Origin: Paracyclopina nana
Taxonomy: Eukaryota; Arthropoda; Copepoda; Cyclopoida; Cyclopettidae
Length of the DNA stretch: 64,000 nucleotides
NCBI GenBank assembly: GCA_019096065.1
Contig: JAGUCH010000004.1
Span: forward strand, 3,348,001 to 3,412,000
Reading direction: 5' to 3'
Position 1 is the first letter of the stretch. Every line of letters starts with the position of its first letter. Position numbers and translations under genes: made by a program. The notes under the pieces were generated by a model. It was given only the letters and a program-made list of their open reading frames with translations. It did not search any database and had not been told where the DNA came from. Below are positions 52,959-62,640 of the stretch, one piece after another.

Positions 52959-53393
52959 ATGTCAAGTGACTCTGGCTTGACTTTGTCCATCCGTTTAATC
53001 AGGTCCTTCGAGCACCGCAACCTACGATTCGTTTGCATCCAAAACGTGGACAGCGCATGGACCACGGAGAAGCTGATGGAAGTCATTCGAGAAAAGGTCA
53101 AAACGTCGTCGAATCTGCCACCGCCATTTAAAAACTTCGACTTCGACACACTCAAAGTGAGCTCTTTAATCCACCATCAATCCTTAAGAGATTGTCAACG
53201 TATCATTGCCTTTCAGATTGAGCATCAGGCTCACGGGGCCAAGACGAACGATCCAGTACTCAATTGCCATCAAGACGAAGAGTTGATGCTGAAACCTGGC
53301 CAAACTTTGGCCAACGCAAATGTCCGTAACGAGACAGAAGTGGCCTTTTTCAAATTGTGCGATTATCGAGTATACCAAGAGCAGCAGGCTTGA
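52959..53393 (+). CDS. C2orf76: UPF0538 / C2orf76 homologue
   Basis: Two exons, 52959-53156 and 53217-53393, give 124 residues (human 126). The start reads LTLSIRLIRSFEHRNLRF, then LPPPFKNFDFDTLK, and across the intron IEHQAHGAKTNDPVL; the end is ETEVAFFKLCDYRVY. These match C2orf76 throughout. The 60-nt intron contains no stop in frame, so a retained form would only add 20 residues. The family is conserved from plants to animals but has no established biochemical role. The ATG at 52959 is preferred over an upstream one because it matches the family start. PIGL begins 3 nt after its stop codon. Confidence 0.93.
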   Translation: MSSDSGLTLSIRLIRSFEHRNLRFVCIQNVDSAWTTEKLMEVIREKVKTSSNLPPPFKNFDFDTLKVSSLIHHQSLRDCQRIIAFQIEHQAHGAKTNDPVLNCHQDEELMLKPGQTLANANVRNETEVAFFKLCDYRVYQEQQA

Positions 53394-53396
53394 AAA

Positions 53397-54170
53397 ATGG
53401 AGCTTCTTACGCTCGTCCTAGTTATAGTCCTCACGCTTTGCTTGACATTTTATGCCCTCATTTGCAATGCCAAGCGGAAGGAGATCAAGACTGCCAAACG
53501 AGTGCTGCTTATCACCAGCCACCCCGATGACGAAGTCATGTTTTTCGGGCCCACAGTGCTCTCCATGGCAGCCAACCATAACATCACCTTGTTCCTCCTA
53601 TGCATGTCCAATGGGGACTACAACAAAGTGGGACACACCCGCAAGAAAGAGCTTTATCGTGCTTGCAGCATTCTTGGCATTCGCGAGGAGAACATCACTG
53701 TCCTTAGCTACACCAAGCTCAGAGATGATCCCAATCTACGTTGGAGGGACGAGATCGTGTCCGAGGTCGTTCTACATGCAGTTGAAGCCCAAGATATTGA
53801 CACTGTCCTCACGTTTGATAGGCATGGCGTGAGTGGGCACAAAAACCATTGTGCACTCTACACAGCTTTGGCCTTCCTTTGTCTTGAAAGCAGAATCCCA
53901 CGAACATGCAGGGTATTTGCACTGAGGACCGTGAACCTCATGCGAAAGTACTCGTTCGTCTTTGATGTTCCAATGAGCTTTTTGCTCGCCCCTTCGGCAG
54001 CCTACGTGGCTGGACCGCTGCAGTGGATGCACCTGAGAAAAGCCATGAGGGCCCACTACAGCCAGTACGTCTGGTTTAGAAAGTTGTACATGCTATTCTC
54101 AAGATACACGCTTATCAACACCTATGAGGAAATGACCGCTTCTCTGGTCGGTAAGCAAAAGTGGGACTGA
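53397..54170 (+). CDS. PIGL: PIG-L, GlcNAc-PI de-N-acetylase
   Basis: 257 residues, one exon. An N-terminal membrane anchor (LTLVLVIVLTLCLTFYALI) precedes a LmbE-like domain with the zinc-binding SHPDDEVMFFGP, the conserved CMSNGDYNKVGHTRKKEL, and the second metal site FDRHGVSGHKNH. The enzyme removes the acetyl group from GlcNAc-PI on the cytosolic face of the ER, the second step of GPI-anchor synthesis. Human PIGL is 252 residues. Its ATG lies 3 nt after the stop codon of C2orf76 on the same strand, so it has no room for its own promoter or 5' UTR outside that gene. A likely polyadenylation signal AATAAA lies near 54262. Confidence 0.96.
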   Translation: MELLTLVLVIVLTLCLTFYALICNAKRKEIKTAKRVLLITSHPDDEVMFFGPTVLSMAANHNITLFLLCMSNGDYNKVGHTRKKELYRACSILGIREENITVLSYTKLRDDPNLRWRDEIVSEVVLHAVEAQDIDTVLTFDRHGVSGHKNHCALYTALAFLCLESRIPRTCRVFALRTVNLMRKYSFVFDVPMSFLLAPSAAYVAGPLQWMHLRKAMRAHYSQYVWFRKLYMLFSRYTLINTYEEMTASLVGKQKWD

Positions 54171-54495
54171 AATTAAAAGGCTTTCAACTTGTGGTGTCGT
54201 CGCCCGTATGTGTGCAAATTATTCAGTGATACTTTAAAAGAAGTCAAACATAATATTAATAATAATAAAACATAAGATGCAGTAGTCTATCAGGATTTGA
54301 ATTTTCGCGCGTTTTCTTGCATTGAGCGCGCCCTCTATATTAGTTGACTATTTTGTTTGTTATGGTTTTTCTCAGTTTCACGTGTTTGGTGTCAAATGAA
54401 CGATGACAGAAGTCGTTTTCGTTGCAAACCGTTTACAGTAAGACATATTTCCTAAGCCCTTGGAAGTGTTGAGCCTTAATTTTCCCTTTTTTAGT

Positions 54496-56445
54496 ATGGA
54501 CGGCATCGATTTCAGCTCTTATTTGGCCGAACATGGCACCTTCTCGTCTGACGAGGAGGACACTGCTGAGTTAGAGGCTGAATTGTACAGTAAATTTCAC
54601 CACCAAGCATCTGCTCATCAAGAGCCCAATGACCTCCATGATGAAGAAGTTTTTGATACGAATGTTGTTGAATCGCATGGCGCAACTGAACTCAATTTAA
54701 GTTCCTCCTCTGTTGGGCTGATATCGAGCAAAGCTAATTTACAAATATGTACTGACCCTAAGGATGGCAATTTACGTGCCTCTCAAATGGCACCTTCAAA
54801 GACATCTCTGGGTCAGCCAACCGTACATATTACAAGCAATTCTCCGGATGACTCAAAATATGTGTTCAAAGCGCCGATCACTCGCAGAGGTCAGGAACAG
54901 GACGAGTCTTCTGCTTCATCAGATGATGACAGTTCCATTCAAATTGTGTCTGAAGTGACTAAAAAGCCAACTGTTCCCAAGCTTGTCGATCTCATACATA
55001 GCGATTCATCAGATGACGAAGCTGTCGAGGAGTTGCCATCATTCTTCAAGACACCTGTTCAGGAAGAACGGCCCAAGCGGATCATTGTTGAAGTGGAGGA
55101 AGAAAAATCTGCTTGTCCTGCAAAGCGATCAAAACGTGATGTCGTTTTCACCAAAGGGAACAGTGTCAACAAGCATTTTCGATTCAGAAACTCCAGCTCC
55201 AGCAGTAGCGACAGCTTCGATGAAGATGAGGCCATTTTAGAAAACGATATTCAAATTAATGTGCTCGGTCGCTACACTGGTGAACGGACTTTTTCAGAAG
55301 TGATTGGCATGAAGAGCGACTCAAAATACGAGACAGTGAACAAGCTGAGCAAGTGGAGTGCAGAAATGCACGATTTTTATGATAACATCAACGAGCATAT
55401 GATAGACATTACGAACGAAAAGTTGCTTGCCCAGGTCCCCAACAATGCTGATTGGACAGTGAGGAAACCGCATGCTTCATCGGTGCGGAGTTTGACTCCT
55501 TCGAGGTACTTTCACGGGAGGAGGTGCATCAACTGCAACCGTGATGGCCATAGTGTGAAGTCTTGCCCTGAACCAAAGAGAAGGCTCGTTTGCTCAATGT
55601 GCTGTGAAACGGGCCACCGAAGCTATCAATGTCCAAAAGAGCATTGCTTGCGTTGCTCCGCAGCTGGTGAGCCCTACAGCGAAAATTGTCGTAAATGCCG
55701 CTACTTGGACACTATGCAATGCCGTTTATGCGGTGGGTGCGGTCATGTTCAATCTAGGTGTCCTGATACATGGCGTCGATATCATGCCACGTTGAGGCAT
55801 GACAAAATTGTCCAGCCCCAAGGCGAGGATCACGGGCATGCCCCCGCTTCCTCGGGGTGGTGCTGTAATTGCGGTCGACAGGGCCACTATGTCCACCAGT
55901 GCAGAGGCTACCGATTTTCGAGCTTGCCGACTCCAGTGTTGTCGATAGTCAGCTACCATGAGCCCCAACGACACTTTGACACGAGCACTGATGAGTCGAG
56001 GTCTGCCAAGAAGCGGAGGCTACGTGAAGAAATGCGAGTAAAGCGAAGGGCCTACTTAAGCCTGCCATCTACTCCATCCCGAAAGCCGTCCGATAATGGA
56101 ATGATGCATTCCTATCCTGTGACTCCAGTGACTGATCACGGCAGAAGCCGAAATGTGGATCAGACTTTGCGAAAGGCGAAGGACAAATTGCAGGATATTG
56201 TGATGAATAAGAAGAAGAAGAAGCGTTTCAATTCGAGTGAAAATTCAATGAGCCGAACCATGAAAAGGAAGCTGCGGAAAAAAGAGAAACCTTTACCCGT
56301 TGCTGCTCATGATGGCAAAATCAGCAAGAAGCAAATGCGAAAAGAGGTCAAAGCGCTGAAAAGCAAGATGGGCTCGGGTGAAAGAATGTCCACTTATAAG
56401 ACTATGGCTGTGAAAAATCTGCTCGCGAGTAGATCTGGTCTGTGA
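54496..56445 (+). CDS. ZCCHC7: ZCCHC7/Air-type CCHC zinc-knuckle protein
   Basis: 649 residues from the ATG at 54496. The start MDGIDFSSYLAEHG is followed by an acidic Ser/Asp-rich half with a cluster like IQIVSEVTKKPTVPKLVDL. Zinc knuckles occupy ~342-465: CINCNRDGHSVKSC, CSMCCETGHRSYQC, CRLCGGCGHVQSRC and CCNCGRQGHYVHQC. The C-terminal tail is basic. ZCCHC7 is the metazoan Air1/Air2 counterpart and works with PAPD5/TRF4 and the helicase MTR4 in the TRAMP complex, which marks nuclear RNAs for the exosome. The first exon is preceded by a polypyrimidine run and AG one base before the ATG, so an unseen upstream exon or trans-splicing is likely. Confidence 0.9.
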   Translation: MDGIDFSSYLAEHGTFSSDEEDTAELEAELYSKFHHQASAHQEPNDLHDEEVFDTNVVESHGATELNLSSSSVGLISSKANLQICTDPKDGNLRASQMAPSKTSLGQPTVHITSNSPDDSKYVFKAPITRRGQEQDESSASSDDDSSIQIVSEVTKKPTVPKLVDLIHSDSSDDEAVEELPSFFKTPVQEERPKRIIVEVEEEKSACPAKRSKRDVVFTKGNSVNKHFRFRNSSSSSSDSFDEDEAILENDIQINVLGRYTGERTFSEVIGMKSDSKYETVNKLSKWSAEMHDFYDNINEHMIDITNEKLLAQVPNNADWTVRKPHASSVRSLTPSRYFHGRRCINCNRDGHSVKSCPEPKRRLVCSMCCETGHRSYQCPKEHCLRCSAAGEPYSENCRKCRYLDTMQCRLCGGCGHVQSRCPDTWRRYHATLRHDKIVQPQGEDHGHAPASSGWCCNCGRQGHYVHQCRGYRFSSLPTPVLSIVSYHEPQRHFDTSTDESRSAKKRRLREEMRVKRRAYLSLPSTPSRKPSDNGMMHSYPVTPVTDHGRSRNVDQTLRKAKDKLQDIVMNKKKKKRFNSSENSMSRTMKRKLRKKEKPLPVAAHDGKISKKQMRKEVKALKSKMGSGERMSTYKTMAVKNLLASRSGL

Positions 56446-59080
56446 CTTTTTTGCCTCGTACTTATAGTGGGGTAAAAAAGGTATGTGGACTTTTCTCATA
56501 GGAGATATAGAAGTATATGCTCTATTCCACGCCAACGTTCATTCTGTCCGCAATAAAGCCTCTGAGATCAGCTTGCTTACTTGATTTCCGTAGCTCTCGT
56601 GAATCTGTGATTTGGGCTGCTCTGGTTACTCCTGCTATTATGCTCGGCTGAAGACGGAACTAAGCTTTGCTTTTGGAAGGCCTGAACAGTTTGGGGGGGC
56701 ATATCTTCATTAACGAATTAAGCGAATTAAAGCAGAGGGTGGGTGTGGGCCAGGGCCATCCTGAATAATTTATCAATTAGTACGTTATGTAACTACTAGT
56801 AATTAGGCAGCATTGGCACTTAACCTCTTGAATTAAAGAAAGAACCCTTGAAGACTTGATTTTAAGGCACGTGAACAACTCAAGAAATAAGATAATCCGT
56901 CATACAGAGACAGAGGGACTTATACTGAGATATACTGTTAATATGATACTTATGGCGAGCATGATGGTTATGTTTTCTTTGCCATCTTTCCGCCTGCAGC
57001 ATATGTCAATATGACAACATGAAAAACTGCCATTGAGCCATTTTGTGATTTTTTTGACAAATCTAGCTTTAACTCGTTCAAAGTGCTCGATTCAAGTTTG
57101 GATCGAATTATTCGAAGCGTGCTGCTCTTCATTAAGTACGCTAGAGCGCAAGCCTAATTATCTACTTACTATAGGTCATGATGACTCATTTGAAATGTCT
57201 TAATTTCAAGGGAATTCCGAGTACACAATGAGCTGCTCGATTGTGCACCAAAATAACTGCTGACAGGAGAGCAGTTGTGAGTGAGCATGGCCATGAAAAT
57301 GATCCTTGAAGAAATGAAGGCTTATGCTATTTTATAGGGGAATTCCCACCTCCTTGAAGAAAGCGGAGAAGTTGCTAAGGAAGTCTCGGGTAATCTGAAG
57401 GATGTTCAAAGGCGATAGCTAGTACCTGCTTAGTGGGCCAACATCCTGAATAAAAACTGCGATATCTGGCGAAAAATATTTTTTATCACTTCAACGCAGA
57501 TAGCCAACAGGTATGTGCAAAATTCATTAGCAAATTAGATTCCTAGCGGTAATTTTTGCTGGATCAAAAAAGCATAAAACGCCCATATTTCCCCGCCAGT
57601 CTCTATTCGCCTCACCATAGCACAACTAATTGCTGCCTTTTATTGATTAATCACGTTTCAAGCAATGCATTCACCATCAAATGCTCTCCCAAATATTACT
57701 TATCAGATGTAGTTTCATGTAGCATCGTTTGATTCAAGATTCCAAATAACATGCCAAAAAGGCTGCTTTGTCATTTCAATTTGTGGGTATAAAATGCGAG
57801 GGGATGAACCATATCAATAAGGCACAAAAATGAATGGATCCAGCTTAGCAACTAAGGCAATTAATTAAGCATCACAAAACAAATGAGGAAATCTAAGGTG
57901 TCCTGCTTGCATTTTCATATTGCCTTTATTGTGACAAGTATTTGCCGTCATCGGCAATTTTTCTGGAATTTGAAATGACGTGGCACTAATTTGCAACTAT
58001 ATTCTTACTGAAATGAGCCCTTATACAGAGTGTACCGAATAAAATTAGACACAATGTAGGTTTCCATTTTGCCTTTTGTGGACAGCTGGGAGCGGGCAAG
58101 TCAGGGAACAAGTACAATTTATATTAGGTCGACTTCGTATAAGGCTTAAAGTTCAGTTCATCATAGTGTGCCAACCAATCTATCACTATAAAAAAGACTA
58201 GAGGATATATAATTTACGCAATAATAAACGTAATAAAATAAATTGTAACTTTTTATGGTGACGCACTAAAACGTGCTAATTACTTAGAAAATTAGACAAA
58301 CCGAAAAGTCCATTCTATAATTGTAGATTGGGTTTAAGTTTCTTAATGTAACTTAATGTATGATCGCTTTCAGGCATTTTATTATTTTTTCTGCCCTAAT
58401 GGAATTGGGGCATTCTTAAAATTCATTTTGAGGGAGTCAATACGACAACAAAGTATTCACCATGATCATCCCTAGCCAATTAGCAGAGTAGGCAATTAAA
58501 AGTTATTTTCAAAGTGCGCTTCTTCTACCTGCATAGTCATTGATCGTACATTTCAGAGCCATTTTTTGCTCCACCCAAATCAGTCGAATTTACGCAAGTT
58601 TTAGAGCAAAACGAGAAGCTTCAAGTAGAATGCTCCAGCTAAGAGCTAGAGTAAGTGAAATAAATGAACACCTACAAATAAATGCTAGTGTCCCTTTTAA
58701 ATAGTGTTCCCAAGGGACGTGCATCTAAATGTACAGCGCCTCGAAAAAGCTGAAAATCCATTGCACAATGTAGTTGAAATAGGTCATCAAATTTTAATTT
58801 TACAAGTATGGTCACTTTTTGAATGCCAACTTACGTTTGCATATATGACCTAATTTCCGAATTTTCACAATGTCATCAAGCCTTGCTGTATTATAGTAGT
58901 AAAAGGTGCTGACAGCTAAAAGGCTCATGAAGTTGCATGCCTGTGATGATTGGTTGTCTTGAAACCGCACATTGCTGGCTTTTTTGTACATGTTGCTAAA
59001 TGTGCCCCACTAATATAAGGTTTGCTTTCTGCATAGTGGATGCGAGTGTCGCCAACGAACGACGAGAGCATCCGACGAGC
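56446..59080. other. Gene-poor 2.6-kb stretch
   Basis: AT-rich DNA with no supportable gene, RNA gene or clear repeat family. Many short AATTA-type motifs and a purine-rich GGGGGGGCATATC near 56.69 kb are all that stand out. It may carry distal control elements of the neuropeptide-like gene to the right. Confidence 0.5.
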
Positions 59081-59088
59081 TATAAAAG
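59081..59088 (+). promoter_or_regulatory. TATA box of the neuropeptide-like gene
   Basis: TATAAAAG lies 63 nt before the ATG. About 30 nt downstream is CCAGTCACC, a plausible initiator, leaving a 5' UTR of roughly 33 nt. This is the clearest core promoter in the window and suits a strongly, cell-specifically expressed gene. Confidence 0.7.
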
Positions 59089-59143
59089 AACCACCGATTC
59101 CAAGGCCAGTCACCACTCCCCAAAAGACAAGCGGACACCGAGC

Positions 59144-59587
59144 ATGAAGACCTCAATCACTTTCATTTCGCTCGTCATCGTGGCAACATCAGTCGTTGTC
59201 TGCTCCGCATTTCCCAACTACGCGGGTGCGGATGACCTCGACGGTGAGTTGATCATCCATTAACTAATTAATTATGAGAAGGGGTGTGCCATAGTGCTCA
59301 GGGTATATAGACTTACTTTCTTTACTCAAGCAGATGATGGCATGGAGCAGCAACGACGACTTTCCGCCGCCGACCTAGAGGCCATTGAACAATCCCTGCT
59401 CCGACAAATCGAGGCCGACCTGAACGGACGGCTGACAGGAGATGGAGCCCTGGACAGGATCAGAATGGGCGGGATGAGGAGCGTGCGCAAGCGGAACTAC
59501 AACCTCGACCACTTGGCGAGGATGAACTTCCGGAGGTCCTTCAGGGCCGCAAAGTTCAACAACAGACATATGCTAGGCGGCCTCTAA
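59144..59587 (+). CDS. Putative secreted prohormone/neuropeptide precursor
   Basis: Two exons, 59144-59243 and 59334-59587, give 117 residues. The signal peptide is clear (MKTSITFISLVIVATSVVVCSA). The middle is acidic (DDLDDDGMEQQRR, then a helical spacer). Near the C-terminus RSVRKR precedes NYNLDHLARMNF, which is followed by RR and a last segment ending NNRHMLGGL. Cleavage at KR and RR would release NYNLDHLARMNF, and the final segment could be a second peptide. No Gly sits before a dibasic site, so C-terminal amidation is not predicted for the first peptide. The x-LARx core recalls NPLP1-type peptides, but I do not assign a family. Confidence 0.6.
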
Positions 59588-59798
59588 GCACACCATGGCC
59601 GACTTCTCCTCAGAAACGACTTATTTATACACGTAACCTACCTATATTATAATTATTATCATTACTCATGTATACCATGCGAACAATTATGATTCACCAA
59701 CTTCCGCCTGTCCTGCTTGGCTACATTTGTAATAAAAATGACAGAGCCCAAATCCGCGGTGAGGAATAAAATTATCATATAATTTATGTGAGCGCATT

Positions 59799-62192
59799 TT
59801 AGCTTAGCTTTGGCAACTTGTACTGGCCGCCTGAGAATACGAGCTCGTGCTGACGCACCTTGTCGTCGAGAAAGGATCGCAGCTCTTCTATGTCGCACTC
59901 CACGGAAGAGGGACCCTGCATGGCGAACATTTTGAGCATCTGGAAGATCCTCTCCAAAGGGAGCGAGTCCAAGTTGATGAGCATGTTGACAATGAAGGAC
60001 CAGAAAACTTGCAGTTCTTCGGCGCGCTGGTCTTTGGAAGTGCGAGTCACCGATTCGCCCTCATCGTCCATGTCATGGCCGGTCTCAAGGTGGCTGGAAG
60101 CCCCAGACATGCGTCTCATTGGGCCCTCCTCGATCAGCTGATAGTTGTCCGGACTCGTCTCTTTGATCAGGCCCTGGGTCTGCCAAAATGTAATCCTGCG
60201 ACGCAGGGTGGACGCGGGCACTTTGATTTTATGGGCGAGCTCCTCTGCACTCCACTCGGTCTTGATTTGAAATTGGTATATTATGGCAGCATGAATGGGT
60301 GACACGGTCAGGTTGATCTTTTTGTCGCCAATCTCCAGGTCGATGTTGGCAACGCCTAAATGGGGCTTCCAGACCAGAGTCCGGTTACCTTTGACAGCCT
60401 CAAATGCCTTGGTATAAGCAAAGAGGCCGCGAGCCACCTCGTTGGGCAGCTCGATGCTCTCCATTTTGAATTGCGGCCAGAATTGGGCAGACACTATGAT
60501 GCTGTTCACAGGCCATTCCTTGAACTTCAAAGCTGTGCTGCACCCCTCCAATTCACTATGCAGGAGGGAATTGATTCGTTTCGAGTCACTGATGTCTCTC
60601 AGCATAACTTCGCACTGATGCAGAGGCATTTCTCCGAAACGGAGCTTCAACAGCTCTAGGTTTCGGATTTCACGCTCAGTGTCGTAGGTGAACTGCGACA
60701 AGAGCCTGTTGGACAACAGAGTCCGGTATTCGTTGACGAAAAGCTCTTTGGAGCCGTATATGTTGACCAGCATGGAAATGATGTCCGAGGACCGTTTGCG
60801 AGGGTGGCTCAATTTCGAGGGATCCGCATCCACAGGGTCGGGCATCCACGATTCCCACGTGGCTTCCAGCTCCTCCGGATCGTTCAGATCATCAGCAAGG
60901 TAGGAGTCGTCAAGGCAAAGGCCCTCATTTTTCATGAGCTCCTCCGCCAAGTCATTTGTGTTGTCGTCGATCAAGTTTTGCACGATGCTTCGAACTGTGT
61001 CCTCTCTGGTACGCAAATATTTCCGCACTGGCTCACAGACGATCTCTAGAAGAACGCCACTTGAGTCGAGCACCCTCAGGGCTCGGATAGCGGCTATGTA
61101 AGCTGTAATGATGTCAGTTGTGTTGACACCCAAATGCAGCAACTTCGTTTCCAGCACTTTTTTCAGAGACTTTGTGAGAGTCGGCCTCAAGTCTGTTCGC
61201 TCCAAGCACTCGCGTAGGTCCTCCACGGCTGGCTGAGACTCTGGGAACTCAATGATGATGTTGTAGAGCTGGTCAATTCGTGCTTGTGTGTACGTCTCAA
61301 ACAGGTAATGGGCAAGCCTTTGTCTGAACACGAGCAATGTGGCATTGATATCTTCAGTGCAGACAACCCCCGCACTTTCCGCAGAATAGATGAGTCGTAT
61401 CCATAGCATGACTACGGAATCCAGCCAGTCAGAGAGGGGCTGCAAGTAGGAGCTGGTAAAGCTGCCGTTGCAAGTATCACTAACGTGCTTGGCGATCCGC
61501 TCCCTGACAAGGCTGGTGACGACGTCACTCGTTAACCTTTCCAAGAGCTTCATTTCAAGGAGCTTTTTGTTGACCTCGTGAAACGAGGACATGATGGCAT
61601 TGCACTCGCACAAGTCTGGCAGTCCTTTGTTGCAGCCTTCACACTTCAAGTTCTCGTCAGCTTCGTCTTCGTCCTGTTCCATGCTGTTGTCAGCCCCAAC
61701 GTCACGCCTGACGTGGAAAACGTGAAAGGCTCGGCCGTAAAAAGCCTTGATAGGAGCTCTAAAATTACTCCCTGGAAGCTGCGAGTGAAGAGTGCCTCGA
61801 AGGAGAAGCCAGAATATGCTCTCGTAAGTCTTTTCGCCGTAGTAGTTGACAGGAAAATTGGAATCTCGGGCCAAGGCATCCATCTTCATCACCATTGGAA
61901 GGAGGCTCTTTGCGGAGGCGAAAAGGTCACTTACAGCCGTTTGAAACCTTGAAACTGATGACGACTCATCTTCCACCGGAATGGAGGACAAGTGTTGCCA
62001 AAATGTGGGTGCTACCTCAACCCGAAGCCGCTTTTCAATTTCGGCAAGTAAGTAATCGAGAACTCCTTCAAGGATGCCTTGCTTGACTAGGTATTCTTGC
62101 GTGGCCGAGGGTAGAGGAGCATACGTGTCTTTGCACTCGTCAAGACCAAAGGTCTTTTTTATGTCAGACCAAGCGAGATCTATTTCATCCAT
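59799..62192 (-). CDS. APC2: Anaphase-promoting complex subunit 2
   Basis: 797 residues in one exon from the ATG at 62192 (human 822); the frame extends a few codons upstream without ATG. The N-terminal half is helical cullin repeats. The cullin-homology region is at ~470-680: SDIISMLVNIYGSKELFVNEYRTLLSNRLL, MLRDISDSKRIN, and WPQFKMESIELP. The C-terminal winged-helix APC2 domain follows (ELAHKIKVPASTLRRRITFWQTQGLI), then a short end (~730-797) matching the family's last domain. APC2 is the cullin scaffold that holds the RING subunit APC11 in the cell-cycle E3 that targets securin and cyclins. The neuropeptide-like gene converges with it from the left. Confidence 0.96.
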   Translation of the reverse strand: MDEIDLAWSDIKKTFGLDECKDTYAPLPSATQEYLVKQGILEGVLDYLLAEIEKRLRVEVAPTFWQHLSSIPVEDESSSVSRFQTAVSDLFASAKSLLPMVMKMDALARDSNFPVNYYGEKTYESIFWLLLRGTLHSQLPGSNFRAPIKAFYGRAFHVFHVRRDVGADNSMEQDEDEADENLKCEGCNKGLPDLCECNAIMSSFHEVNKKLLEMKLLERLTSDVVTSLVRERIAKHVSDTCNGSFTSSYLQPLSDWLDSVVMLWIRLIYSAESAGVVCTEDINATLLVFRQRLAHYLFETYTQARIDQLYNIIIEFPESQPAVEDLRECLERTDLRPTLTKSLKKVLETKLLHLGVNTTDIITAYIAAIRALRVLDSSGVLLEIVCEPVRKYLRTREDTVRSIVQNLIDDNTNDLAEELMKNEGLCLDDSYLADDLNDPEELEATWESWMPDPVDADPSKLSHPRKRSSDIISMLVNIYGSKELFVNEYRTLLSNRLLSQFTYDTEREIRNLELLKLRFGEMPLHQCEVMLRDISDSKRINSLLHSELEGCSTALKFKEWPVNSIIVSAQFWPQFKMESIELPNEVARGLFAYTKAFEAVKGNRTLVWKPHLGVANIDLEIGDKKINLTVSPIHAAIIYQFQIKTEWSAEELAHKIKVPASTLRRRITFWQTQGLIKETSPDNYQLIEEGPMRRMSGASSHLETGHDMDDEGESVTRTSKDQRAEELQVFWSFIVNMLINLDSLPLERIFQMLKMFAMQGPSSVECDIEELRSFLDDKVRQHELVFSGGQYKLPKLS

Positions 62193-62640
62193 CGCGAGCG
62201 CGCGACAGCTCAAAATCTTATTGTGTATCGCCAAAAAAAAGACCAATTTATTTACTTTGGTTGTGAACGGATTGATCTTTTTCAGGCCAAATATCTTCTA
62301 TTTTAGCCAAAAAATAGCAGCTGCTGTAAAGAAAAAAAGCTTCTTAGCAGCCCTGACCAAATTCCTTTGGCAGGGTTGAACGAGCAGAATTTTTCAAACT
62401 TTCTGGTTTATTTGGCGCTTTTCAGAAATGTTTGTGCGTATTTAGTAGTAGTGATACGCGAAGAAGAGTTCTTTAGTCAGCCAAACTTTGCCTGGCAAGC
62501 CTTTAATAGAGGTCGACCGATTTTCTGCCAAATCGAACGGTCACACTAGATAACAACTTCAGACTTCGACCCATCTCATTGATTGCTAGCAGTAGCCAAA
62601 AATTGGAGTGGAGGAAGGCCAGTTGTTGTTTTTATTCCCG
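62193..62640. promoter_or_regulatory. Divergent region between APC2 and SIAH
   Basis: 448 bp between two start codons that face away from each other, so both promoters probably lie here. Mixed AT-rich DNA with a CTTTTTTTTTGGCG-type run at the APC2 side. No TATA box found. Confidence 0.5.

Noticed and set aside
62193-62246. Longer N-terminus for APC2
   Set aside because: The upstream extension lacks an ATG, and the family-like start MDEIDLAW follows the ATG at 62192.
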